From NCBI RefSeq assembly GCF_013184545.1, contig NZ_JAAOJA010000005.1:124001-188000 (forward strand): a DNA stretch of 64,000 nt, given 5' to 3'. The position numbers and the translations under genes are program-made. This document shows, in pieces, positions 52,053 through 63,283 of the stretch (positions within the stretch are counted from its first letter, which is position 1; every line of letters begins with the position of its first letter). The notes under the pieces are model-generated. The model was not told where the DNA came from, searched no databases, and saw only the letters and a program-made list of their open reading frames with translations. The DNA is from Pseudomonas tumuqii. GTDB taxonomy: Bacteria > Pseudomonadota > Gammaproteobacteria > Pseudomonadales > Pseudomonadaceae.

Positions 52053-53156
52053 ATGCATTTCACTATTCAACGCGAAGCCTTGTTGAAACCACTGCAACTG
52101 GTCGCCGGCGTCGTGGAACGCCGCCAGACCTTGCCGGTGCTGTCCAATGTGCTGCTGGTGGTCGAAGGCCAGCAACTGTCGCTGACCGGCACCGATCTCG
52201 AAGTCGAGTTGGTCGGCCGCGTAAGCCTGGATGAACCGGCCGAACCCGGTGAGATCACCGTGCCGGCGCGCAAGCTGATGGATATCTGCAAAAGCCTGCC
52301 GAATGATGCGTTGATTGACATCCGCGTCGACGATCAGAAGCTGCTGGTCAAGGCCGGACGTAGCCGTTTCTCCCTGTCGACCCTGCCGGCCAATGACTTC
52401 CCCACGGTCGAGGAAGGCCCGGGTTCGTTGACCCTCAGCCTGAGCCAAAGCAGGCTGCGCCGCCTGATCGAGCGCACCAGCTTCGCCATGGCGCAACAAG
52501 ACGTGCGCTATTACCTCAATGGCATGTTGCTGGAAGTGCAGACCGGGATTCTGCGCGCAGTCGCCACCGACGGTCATCGACTGGCCATGTGTTCGATGGC
52601 AGCCGAGATCGAACAAACCGAACGGCATCAGGTGATAGTGCCGCGCAAAGGCATTCTCGAGTTGGCACGTCTGCTGACCGAGCAGGATGCCAACGTCAGC
52701 ATCATCCTGGGCCAGCATCATATTCGTGCGACCACCGGGGAGTTCACCTTCACCTCAAAACTGGTCGACGGCAAGTTCCCGGATTACGAGCGAGTGCTGC
52801 CGCGCGGTGGCGACAAACTGGTGGTCGCCGATCGCCAAGGCCTGCGTGAAGCGTTCAGCCGCACTGCCATTCTCTCCAACGAAAAGTACCGCGGTATTCG
52901 TTTGCAACTGGCTAGCGGTCTGCTGAAAATTCAGGCCAACAACCCGGAGCAGGAAGAGGCCGAAGAAGAGATCGCCGTGGACTACAACGGCAATCAGTTG
53001 GAGATCGGTTTCAATGTCAGCTACCTGCTCGATGTCTTGGGTGTGATGACGACTGATCAGGTGCGCCTGATTTTGTCCGACTCCAATAGCAGTGCTCTGG
53101 TGCAGGAGGCCGATAACGACGATTCCGCCTATGTCGTTATGCCCATGCGCCTGTAA
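52053..53156 (+). CDS. dnaN: DNA polymerase III beta sliding clamp
   Basis: 367 residues, standard for a gammaproteobacterial clamp: MHFTIQREALLKPLQLVAGV at the N-terminus, three repeated clamp domains, and the terminal hydrophobic peptide YVVMPMRL. 32 bp after dnaA, on the same transcript. Confidence 0.99.
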   Translation: MHFTIQREALLKPLQLVAGVVERRQTLPVLSNVLLVVEGQQLSLTGTDLEVELVGRVSLDEPAEPGEITVPARKLMDICKSLPNDALIDIRVDDQKLLVKAGRSRFSLSTLPANDFPTVEEGPGSLTLSLSQSRLRRLIERTSFAMAQQDVRYYLNGMLLEVQTGILRAVATDGHRLAMCSMAAEIEQTERHQVIVPRKGILELARLLTEQDANVSIILGQHHIRATTGEFTFTSKLVDGKFPDYERVLPRGGDKLVVADRQGLREAFSRTAILSNEKYRGIRLQLASGLLKIQANNPEQEEAEEEIAVDYNGNQLEIGFNVSYLLDVLGVMTTDQVRLILSDSNSSALVQEADNDDSAYVVMPMRL

Positions 53157-53163
53157 CTGCTAA

Positions 53164-56687
<3,524 letters not shown>

Positions 56688-56756
56688 TCGTTTGTTGTCG
56701 ATGGGCAAAGTTATTTGCCATTTCGGCCAGAGTTATTGGTTATTAGCATGAAAAGG

Positions 56757-56792
56757 AAAAGCCCCTGCTCACGAACGTGAGCAGGGGCTTTT
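56757..56792 (+). terminator. Strong bidirectional terminator after gyrB
   Basis: Perfect 13 bp stem GCCCCTGCTCACG/CGTGAGCAGGGGC with a 2 bp loop, preceded by AAAA and followed by TTTT. It can end gyrB and also a minus-strand gene arriving from the right. Confidence 0.95.
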
Positions 56793-56820
56793 CACATTAA
56801 AGGAAGGGTCCATCCTGAGA

Positions 56821-56937
56821 TCAGTTAGCCTTGTGCAAGGCCTGCCAATTAGATGAGAAGGCTTCAGTCAGACGATGCTTGGTTTTGTACTTATCGACGA
56901 TTCCTGCTGATCGCATGCGACTGAATGTGGCATTCAT
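56821..56937 (-). pseudogene. C-terminal fragment of a possible solute-binding protein
   Basis: On the minus strand an open frame of about 38 codons, from FSRMRSAGIVDKYKTKHRLT to WQALHKAN and a TGA, ends about 30 bp from the gyrB terminator. The sequence resembles the tail of periplasmic amino-acid-binding proteins, where a final helix with an R/K-x-x-G-x-v-x-k-y/l pattern is common. No start or body is present upstream, so it looks like a truncated gene. The similarity rests on a short stretch and is weak. Confidence 0.35.
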
Positions 56938-57071
56938 CGAGGATCTATTCGTTTTGTTGCCGATGCGCCTGGTTCTAAGGGCATCGATTATTCAGGATGC
57001 CATTTGGCAGTGTTCAAGCGAATCAGCTTGATCATTGAGGGGTCGACATGGCCTTTAGGCAGGCCGAATAA

Positions 57072-57564
57072 ATCCTGGTACTGACAGAACGAATCGATCA
57101 AATGAGAGGCATCGAGGCGCGGCTAGGCCGGGCGCATCGAAAATCTATTCACCCGGCCTGGGCGACTGTCCACAAGGCAACGCGCTGTTCTAATCGGCGG
57201 GCTGGAAGCACTACCACCTGATGCGCCACGGATGATCCTGGCAATCGGGAAATTGGTTGGAGAAGGGTTTGATCATCCTGCACTGGATACCTTGGTGCTG
57301 GCCATGCCGGTTTCCTGGAAGGGTACGCTCCAGCAGTATGCGGGTCGCCTGCACCGGGAGCAGGCGAGCAAGGCCGATGTGCGCATCATCGACTTCATCG
57401 ATGCCGGACATCCTGCTTTGCTCCGGATGTGGAGCAAGCGGCAAAGTGGTTACAAGGCGATGGGATATCGGCTTGTCGAGTCGTCCAGTGTCATGGAGTT
57501 GTTCGGCTCGCAAGATAGCTGTGGAATCCGTACCCAGTTCCTTCCGGTCGTTCGCACGCCGTAG
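57072..57564 (+). pseudogene. Remnant of a superfamily 2 helicase C-terminus, frameshifted (possibly TOTE-type conflict system)
   Basis: One frame (57072-57140) reads ILVLTERIDQMRGIEARLG, a motif IV-like segment. After a shift to another frame, from about 57181 it reads AVLIGGLEALPPDAPRMILA, then KLVGEGFDHPALDTLVLAMP, then the motif VI segment TLQQYAGRLHRE, then VRIIDFIDAGHPALLRMWSK, ending at a TAG at 57562. The motif V ATG has become AIG. There is no N-terminal DEAD/DEAH half. The wording GEGFD..LDTL..AMPVSWKGTLQQYAGRLHR is what I know from SF2 helicases of TOTE conflict systems and related restriction-type proteins. It is a decayed gene, not a working one. Confidence 0.65.
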
Positions 57565-57636
57565 CACGTCGAGACTGATGATGGGAGTGGAAGACCTATG
57601 GCTGACCCTGCTGAAGATGGGAAGCCAGAAAGCACT

Positions 57637-57980
57637 GAGGGGAGCTATTGGCTCCCCTCTAATAATTAATGCGTGCTTTGTTTTTCTTGTTTAGCGATCT
57701 GTTGTTGTTATTAGTGATCGACAGCTTTTTCATCAGATCCCCAGAAGGGATCAAGGGCAAACGTATTTTTTTGGCCGCTGGTACTGCCCTTGTCACTAGG
57801 TGATCCAACCAGAACGGGCTACCTCAAGGTAGTTTTATTCTTCTCAGCCTGGTTGCCGGGTTTGAGGCCCGGAAAAGCATACCCTCTCCAAAAAAATCTG
57901 TTTGCTACTTCTCTGCGGTGTTGTTTTTGTTTTGCCAGAGTCGAGATGTTTTTCTTTTTGCTGTTTTTGTTGTTGTTCTG
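57637..57980 (-). ncRNA. CrcZ/CrcY/CrcX-like Hfq-Crc decoy small RNA
   Basis: Transcript predicted from about 57980 (12 bp downstream of a sigma-54 -12 element) to a GAGGGGAGC/GCTCCCCTC hairpin at 57637-57659, about 340 nt. It contains repeated AANAANAA motifs, the Hfq-Crc binding sequence: AACAACAACAAAAACAG (57977-57961), AAAAAGAAAAACA (about 57960-57946), CAAAACAAAAACAACACC (57935-57918), AAGAATAAAAC (about 57839-57829), AATAACAACAAC (57712-57701) and AACAAGAAAAACAA (about 57689-57676). There is no convincing ORF. Pseudomonas CrcZ-type RNAs share exactly this: sigma-54 and CbrB control, several CA motifs, about 300-400 nt. The T run after the final hairpin is weak. Confidence 0.75.
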
Positions 57981-57990
57981 CCAGTGATAT

Positions 57991-58006
57991 AGCACAGCCC
58001 GTGCCA
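57991..58006 (-). promoter_or_regulatory. Sigma-54 promoter of the Crc-type sRNA
   Basis: On the minus strand TGGCACGGGCTGTGCT gives the invariant GG (58005-58004) and GC (57993-57992) with the obligatory 10 bp between them, in a good -24/-12 context. It points at the CA-motif-rich transcript. Confidence 0.8.
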
Positions 58007-58102
58007 GTTTTAAAATATCCTTATAAATCAATAGATTGGTAATTTAGCGCGTTTATTGCCAGGTCGAACTGTGGCTGATCTGTTTCCGTATCACTCAGTT
58101 AC

Positions 58103-58128
58103 GTTACCTGTGGATGGCGCTCGTAACA
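58103..58128. promoter_or_regulatory. Candidate CbrB upstream activator site
   Basis: Minus strand TGTTAC, 15 bp, GTAAC: an inverted repeat of the TGTTAC/GTAACA type reported for CbrB upstream of crc sRNA genes, about 100-120 bp upstream of the -24 element. Another TGTTAC half-site lies at 58149-58154. The recollection of the consensus is from memory. Confidence 0.55.
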
Positions 58129-58154
58129 CAGGACGCCCGGTTGAGCGGTGTTAC

Positions 58155-58657
58155 TCAGGGGGATGGGTCGTTGGGCGGGAAAAGGGTTGGGCTATAGCGG
58201 TGGTGTAGCTGAGCGATCAAGTCGTCTATTGGAACCTGTCGCCACACAGACGATCCAACGAACCCACCAGTAGAACGCTGCTGCTGGTGCCCGATATTCC
58301 CCCCCCCCCAACTAATCGCTCGCACCATGGCGCGACCTGGCCGGAGACAGGATAAAAGACGTCGCCTACGGGAATGCATGGGCTGGCAGCTAACGACAGG
58401 ATAACGACGAGACCTGAGCGGGCTTAGCCGCAACCGACCCGGGAGCCAAAGACCTTGGCTACGGGGTTCTACCGCCCAGATGCTTTGCCATAGCCGCCGC
58501 TCAGATAGGAGCTGCCAGGATCTCAGCGCGGTGCCCAGGCAGGTAAGGGGCGATCCGCAAGCAGTCCATTAAAACAACTACAAGCACAACGCTAAAGTCG
58601 ACCTGAAGGTTGATCCCGACCCACGGCATCCGGCGAGGCGTTAGGCATGGGATCTTT
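58155..58657. other. 500 bp spacer without a gene
   Basis: Between the CbrB-like site and the BCCT-like gene no frame has protein-like composition. It contains an 11-base C homopolymer at 58299-58309. The bases just before 58658 (GGGATCTTT) could serve as a weak ribosome binding site. Confidence 0.5.
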
Positions 58658-59794
58658 ATGAATATTGTTTTGTCCGGCGCGATCATCACGCTTTTGCTCA
58701 CCACCCTGTTTGTCCTGATGCGCTGGGGTAATCAGCGCTGTCATGGCACAGAACCTGTGGGGTTGTTGACCTTCATGGCGATCCTGTTCACCTCGGGCCT
58801 GGACATGGGCCTGATCATCTTTCCGCTGACCGAGTTCCCGGTCTACGCCAAGGATGCGGAATATCAATTCTCCAACCCACTGGCTGTCGAGTTCGGCTTC
58901 TGGGGCTTTCTGATCTGGGTGTTCTATTTCATCACCACTTTCTACTTCTGCGTGATCGAGCCGCGGGTGAAGTTCTTCGAACTGAAACCGGTGAAGATCA
59001 TCAACAATCTGGTGATCATCTCGACCTGCGCCTTCACGGCCTACCTGTTCCTGGTGAATATCGCCTGGTATGCACCGGAAGTCGGCGAAGCCTGGGGGTA
59101 TCTGGTGGTCTTCCTGATTCTGTTGGCGGCGGTCTATTCGAGCACCGATATCAGGTACCTGAAGATCCTCAGCGTGGCGTCGACCTGGTTGTTCTTCGCC
59201 CTGATTGCCGGGATGTGGTGGTTGATGGATGCCGATGCAGGCTACGTGGCCGAGGCGGCTTCGGCGATCGGCACCGGCTATTTCGCCGAGCTGGATGAAT
59301 TCGTCCTGCCGCTGAGCGACTACCACGCCTTCTACCTGTTCTGGTGGTTCGCCTGGAGCGTGATGATCGGCCAGTTCGTTTCGCGCTTTGTCGGTGGCCT
59401 GAAGACTTATCAGCTGCTGCTGGCATTGCTGATCATCCCTTCCATCCCGTTGGCGATATGGTTTTCCGTGCTGTACTACTACTTCGCCAACGCCATCGAG
59501 ATCACCCTGCTGTTTAAGCTGGCGATGGTCACGGTGGGGATTATCTTCGTGATCAATTCGGTAGATTCGCTGGTGCGCTTGTACACCGACAATCTGGGGA
59601 TCAAGGTCGAGAAACTGGGGCGGCCGAAGTTCATCATGCTCAACGTGAGTGTGCTGGCCGTCCTGGTCCTGCTGTTCAAATTCACCCCGTTCGAAATTCA
59701 GTCGGTGGGGCTGGTGGTGATTGGGCTGTATGCCGCGACTATCGCGACCATCATGTGGCGCCACCGGCCGGCGCTGGCCTCGATCAATGGCTGA
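58658..59794 (+). CDS. BCCT-like (betaine/choline/carnitine) transporter, divergent and short
   Basis: 378 residues from MNIVLSGAIITLLLTTLFVL, about ten transmembrane helices. The segment YLFWWFAWSVMIGQFVSRFV corresponds to the BCCT signature region around YWAWWISWSPFVGxFIARIS. IIFVINSVDSLVRLYTDNLG matches the TSADSGS-type helix of that family. It is roughly 120 residues shorter than typical BCCT carriers and lacks the aromatic box in recognisable form, so the substrate is uncertain. It stands alone, ending at a strong terminator. Confidence 0.65.
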   Translation: MNIVLSGAIITLLLTTLFVLMRWGNQRCHGTEPVGLLTFMAILFTSGLDMGLIIFPLTEFPVYAKDAEYQFSNPLAVEFGFWGFLIWVFYFITTFYFCVIEPRVKFFELKPVKIINNLVIISTCAFTAYLFLVNIAWYAPEVGEAWGYLVVFLILLAAVYSSTDIRYLKILSVASTWLFFALIAGMWWLMDADAGYVAEAASAIGTGYFAELDEFVLPLSDYHAFYLFWWFAWSVMIGQFVSRFVGGLKTYQLLLALLIIPSIPLAIWFSVLYYYFANAIEITLLFKLAMVTVGIIFVINSVDSLVRLYTDNLGIKVEKLGRPKFIMLNVSVLAVLVLLFKFTPFEIQSVGLVVIGLYAATIATIMWRHRPALASING

Positions 59795-59840
59795 AGAGCC
59801 GATCAACTGAACGGTATTTCGAGCTTGGCTGCAGTCGAAT

Positions 59841-59870
59841 AAAACAGCCCAGGAGCACCTGGGCTGTTTT
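59841..59870. terminator. Bidirectional terminator between converging genes
   Basis: Stem ACAGCCCAGG/CCTGGGCTGT with a 4 bp loop, flanked by AAA and TTT, about 47 bp after the BCCT-like gene and 37 bp before the end of the leftward lipid operon. Confidence 0.92.
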
Positions 59871-59906
59871 ATGTCTGGGGGTGTTCTGGCGGCCGACGTA
59901 CTGGAT

Positions 59907-60851
59907 CTAGACCAGCGGCGGCACCCACCAGTAGCGCACGAAGTGGAAGAAGATCGGGGCGGCGAAGCACACCGAATCCAGGCGGTCGAGCATGCCGCCA
60001 TGGCCTTCGATCATATGACCCCAATCCTTCACTCCGCGATCACGTTTGATCGCCGACATCACCAGGCCGCCGGCGAAGCCCAGCAGGTTGACGGTCAGGG
60101 CCATCAGCGCGGCCTGCCAGAAGTTGAACGGGGTGATCCAGTACAGCAGCGCGCCGGCCAGGCTGGCCAAGGCTATCCCGCCGACAAAACCTTCGACAGT
60201 TTTCGACGGCGACAGGCGCGGGGCGATCTGGTGTTTGCCGAACAGCTTGCCGCAGACGTACTGCAGCACGTCGGAGAGCTGCACCACCATGATCAGCCAG
60301 GCGATCAGCAGCAGGTTGCGCCCTGCATAGCCAGGGATGTCCAGGGTCAGCAGGGCCGGTACCGCGGAGATGCAGTAGACCGCGATCATCAGCCCCCATT
60401 GCACCTTGGAGGCACGCTCGAGGAAGCGCGTGGTATCGCCGCCCAGGGAGGCGAGAATCGGCAGCAAAAGAAACAGGTAAACCGGGATGAAGATGGTGAA
60501 CAGGCCGTACCAGTCCACCGCGATCAACAGGTATTGCATGGGCAGGGCGAAGTAGAAGGCCGCCACCAGTGCCGGATAGTCGCTGCGCCTGGTTGGCGTC
60601 AGGGTCATGAATTCGCGCAGGGCGTAGAACGAGACGCAATAGAACAGCAGGATGACGCCGATATCGCCGAACACGAAGGCCGCGCCTATCACCAGCACCA
60701 TCACCCACCAGGCGTTGATCCGCGCATTGAGGTTATCGATCACCGGGTTGGGGGTGACGCCGCTGCGGCGTTTAAGTAACCAGCCGATGGCCGAGGCGAG
60801 CAGCAACAGGGCGCCGATAGCGGCGAACAACAGCAGGGTGTTGTGATCCAT
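59907..60851 (-). CDS. CdsA-like phosphatidate cytidylyltransferase (YnbB-like)
   Basis: 314 residues from MDHNTLLLFAAIGALLLL; GAGGAGGCTTGAG lies before the ATG, and the upstream acyltransferase stops 1 bp before it. Multi-pass membrane protein with the catalytic signature SPSKTVEGFVGG and KDWGHMIEGHGGMLDRLDSV (metal-binding Asp and Arg). It activates phosphatidic acid as CDP-diacylglycerol. It resembles E. coli YnbB more than the essential CdsA. Distal gene of the leftward lipid operon. Confidence 0.88.
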   Translation of the reverse strand: MDHNTLLLFAAIGALLLLASAIGWLLKRRSGVTPNPVIDNLNARINAWWVMVLVIGAAFVFGDIGVILLFYCVSFYALREFMTLTPTRRSDYPALVAAFYFALPMQYLLIAVDWYGLFTIFIPVYLFLLLPILASLGGDTTRFLERASKVQWGLMIAVYCISAVPALLTLDIPGYAGRNLLLIAWLIMVVQLSDVLQYVCGKLFGKHQIAPRLSPSKTVEGFVGGIALASLAGALLYWITPFNFWQAALMALTVNLLGFAGGLVMSAIKRDRGVKDWGHMIEGHGGMLDRLDSVCFAAPIFFHFVRYWWVPPLV

Positions 60852-60852
60852 C

Positions 60853-61473
60853 TCAAGCCTCCTCGGGCGCCATGGCCAATAGGGCATTACGGGCGCGTTC
60901 GAGGAACGCCTCCTTGCTCTCCGTTTCCAGCGGTTGCAGCGGCGCACCGAAGCTCAGGGTGCACAGCAGCGGCAATGGCAGCGCCCTGCCCTTGGGCATG
61001 ACGCGGCTGAGGTTGGCGATCCATACGGGGATCAGCTCGACCTGCGGTCGCGCCCGGGCCAGATGGAAGAGGCCGCTCTTGAACGGCAATAACCCCTCCT
61101 CCAGGTTGCGTGTGCCCTCGGGAAACAGGATCAACGAATCGCCGTTATCCAGGGCATCGAGCATGGGCTGCAGCGGGTTGCTGTGGGCGGAGCCGCGCTC
61201 GCGGTCGATCAGCACGCCGTTGAACACCTGGTGGATCAGATAGCGGCGCAAGCCGTCGCGCTGCCAGTAGTCGGCACCGGCCACCGGGCGGGTGCTGCGC
61301 CGCAGCTCCGGCGGTAGCGAGGCCCAGAGCAGCACGAAGTCGCCGTGGCTGCTGTGGTTGGCGTAGTACAGCCGCTGCACCGGTTGCGCGGTGCAGCCGA
61401 GCCAGAGGGCGCGGGCGCCGGTAAGCAGGCGCGCGGCTGAGGTAATCGCAAAGGCGGTCAGGGCAGCGAGCAT
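60853..61473 (-). CDS. PlsC-type lysophospholipid acyltransferase
   Basis: 206 residues with NHSSHGDFV (the HX4D catalytic box) and LILFPEGTRNL (substrate-binding box). The N-terminal hydrophobic stretch could anchor it in the inner membrane. In the operon between the small membrane gene and the CdsA-like gene, which fits phosphatidic-acid synthesis followed by CDP activation. Confidence 0.93.
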   Translation of the reverse strand: MLAALTAFAITSAARLLTGARALWLGCTAQPVQRLYYANHSSHGDFVLLWASLPPELRRSTRPVAGADYWQRDGLRRYLIHQVFNGVLIDRERGSAHSNPLQPMLDALDNGDSLILFPEGTRNLEEGLLPFKSGLFHLARARPQVELIPVWIANLSRVMPKGRALPLPLLCTLSFGAPLQPLETESKEAFLERARNALLAMAPEEA

Positions 61474-61482
61474 GACGATTCC

Positions 61483-61938
61483 TTATCCAGTGATTGAAAG
61501 CCAAGGCAGGCCGAGCACCATCGATACGGCCAGCAACAGTTGCGCGAGCAGCGAGAGTGCCTGCAGGCGTAACAAACGCAAGGCGCCGCGACTGCGCTCA
61601 TCCCAGCTGCGCGCCGTCAGGTTCGCTGGTCGCAGGCCGAGCCGGGTGAGCGCCTGATCGAGATCGAGGGTACGCAGCGCCAGGTGCTCGGCGTCGTCCG
61701 CCAGGCGCTGGAAGAACTCGGCATCCAGGGCCACCCGCAACGCCCAATACTTTTCGGCCAGCCCCGGCAGCACCAGCAGCGCGCAGAACAGGGCGCTCAA
61801 GGGCTGCGCCGGGGCGCCGAGCAGCGGTGCCAGGCCGATCGCCAGGCCGAGCAGGCTGACTGCGCTGGACAGCCGATCCAGCGCCTTGCCCCGGCGCAGC
61901 AGGCTGGCCAGGGTAAACAACTGCATTTCAGTAGCCAT
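61483..61938 (-). CDS. Small membrane protein of the lipid operon
   Basis: 151 residues, unknown. It has two or more hydrophobic helices near the start (SAVSLLGLAIGLAPLLG, LSALFCALLVLPGLA) and one at the end (LSLLAQLLLAVSMVLGLPWL). It overlaps the phosphatase stop by 11 bp, or starts just after it at an alternative ATG (61926). It lacks the DGx2ARx8Gx3Dx3D signature of CDP-alcohol phosphotransferases, so it is not an obvious YnbA. Confidence 0.6.
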   Translation of the reverse strand: MATEMQLFTLASLLRRGKALDRLSSAVSLLGLAIGLAPLLGAPAQPLSALFCALLVLPGLAEKYWALRVALDAEFFQRLADDAEHLALRTLDLDQALTRLGLRPANLTARSWDERSRGALRLLRLQALSLLAQLLLAVSMVLGLPWLSITG

Positions 61939-63283
61939 GGGCAGTTGCCAAGGCCGGTGTCGCGCCGGCGCTCAGTTGCTGCATGTCCGTCAGCGCGCGC
62001 TGATGGGCCTCGCTCAGCACCACCTGCGGGCGCGCCCGGCGCAGCCGTGCGAGCGCCTCGTTCAGGTTCTGACAACGGCCGCTGTGCAACAACCAGGCGG
62101 CTACCGCGGTGGCACTGCGCGAATAGCCGAGCGCGCAATAGACCAGCAACGGACCCTGCTGACGCAGCGTTTCGATTGCCTGTGCGGCGGCCAGCAGCGT
62201 GTGCGCGTTGGGTACCGTGAGATCGAGTACCGGCAGCGAGCGATAGGCCTTGGCCGGTGCTCGCCTTGGCAATTCGGCGCAGAGATCCAGCTGGGCATGA
62301 AAACGCTCGGTCTGCCCTGCCGCGGGAATGCGCCCGAGCCAAACCCCCTCGCCGACTTCATCTGCATACGGATGCTTTCGCGTCCACAGACGTGAGTTGA
62401 GCCAGGCGGCGGCCAGGTAAGGCGCGAACAGCCAGCAGGCGGCGCTGCTCAGGCGGCCGCTGGCATCCTTCTGAAAGCCTGCCGCGTCGAACAGTGCATA
62501 GTTCAGGGCCACCAGCAGCAAGGAGAAGCCCGGCCATAACAGCCATAACCAGGCGCCGCCCAGATTCACCGCCACAGCCGCCATCAGCGCTACGCCGAAG
62601 CCATAGCGCAACGCCAGGCGCCAGCGCTGCGGATCGCGCGCCAGTTGCCAGTGCAGCAGCGGGCTGGAACCGCGATGCGGCCAGAGCCAGACGCACAGCC
62701 AGCCGGCCAGCACGCCGGTGGGCACATCGATGAAATGATGCTGCCAGGTGGTCAGCACCGACACGCCAATCAGCAGGAACCAGCCATGCAGCAACACCCG
62801 GTACAGGCCCGTGGCATAACGGGCGAAGCACACCCAGAGCACCACCAGCAGGGCGATATGCAGGGAAGGCGCCTGGTTGAAGGGTTTGTCGAAGCCCATC
62901 AGCACATCGAACAGGGTGCCGAACAGGCCAACCAGTTCCGGCCGCCCGAAGGTGAAACGCAGCGGCCAGAGCAGGAACGCGGCGATGCACAGCAGTTGTA
63001 CGCTGAGTAATCGGAGGCCGTGGCGATCCATTTCTCGCCGTGTCGCCGGCAGCAGAAAGGACAGGCCATATAGCAGGTCAATCGACCAGTAAGGCACGAT
63101 GGTCCACGGCCATAGCGGTATCCGGCTTTCCCAGGCGAACACCAGGGTGCCGACGTCCGCCCGCTGAGCGCTCAGCCAGTTGGCGAAGCCGTAGCTGGCG
63201 AAGAACAGCGGCGCCAACAGCAGCAGCCAGAGCAGGCCGCGCTTCCACAGCCCCGCTTCGCGGCTAACCGCGGCGCTTGCCAT
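61928..63283 (-). CDS. PAP2 / dual-specificity phosphatase fusion (YnbD-like)
   Basis: 451 residues from MASAAVSREAGLWKRG. The first 300 residues are a membrane PAP2-type phosphatase (FNQAPSLHIALLVVLWV and TTWQHHFIDVPTGVLAGWL, with the conserved His and Asp). The rest is a cysteine phosphatase with VYCALGYSRSATAVAAWLL (Cx5R). This arrangement is that of YnbD. Its ATG overlaps the methyltransferase stop (TGATG), so translation is coupled. Confidence 0.88.
   Translation of the reverse strand: MASAAVSREAGLWKRGLLWLLLLAPLFFASYGFANWLSAQRADVGTLVFAWESRIPLWPWTIVPYWSIDLLYGLSFLLPATRREMDRHGLRLLSVQLLCIAAFLLWPLRFTFGRPELVGLFGTLFDVLMGFDKPFNQAPSLHIALLVVLWVCFARYATGLYRVLLHGWFLLIGVSVLTTWQHHFIDVPTGVLAGWLCVWLWPHRGSSPLLHWQLARDPQRWRLALRYGFGVALMAAVAVNLGGAWLWLLWPGFSLLLVALNYALFDAAGFQKDASGRLSSAACWLFAPYLAAAWLNSRLWTRKHPYADEVGEGVWLGRIPAAGQTERFHAQLDLCAELPRRAPAKAYRSLPVLDLTVPNAHTLLAAAQAIETLRQQGPLLVYCALGYSRSATAVAAWLLHSGRCQNLNEALARLRRARPQVVLSEAHQRALTDMQQLSAGATPALATAHGY

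Noticed and set aside
57819..58031. 70-codon minus-strand frame overlapping the sRNA
   Set aside because: Its K/N/Q-rich composition comes from the AANAANAA motifs; its start lies upstream of the predicted transcript start.
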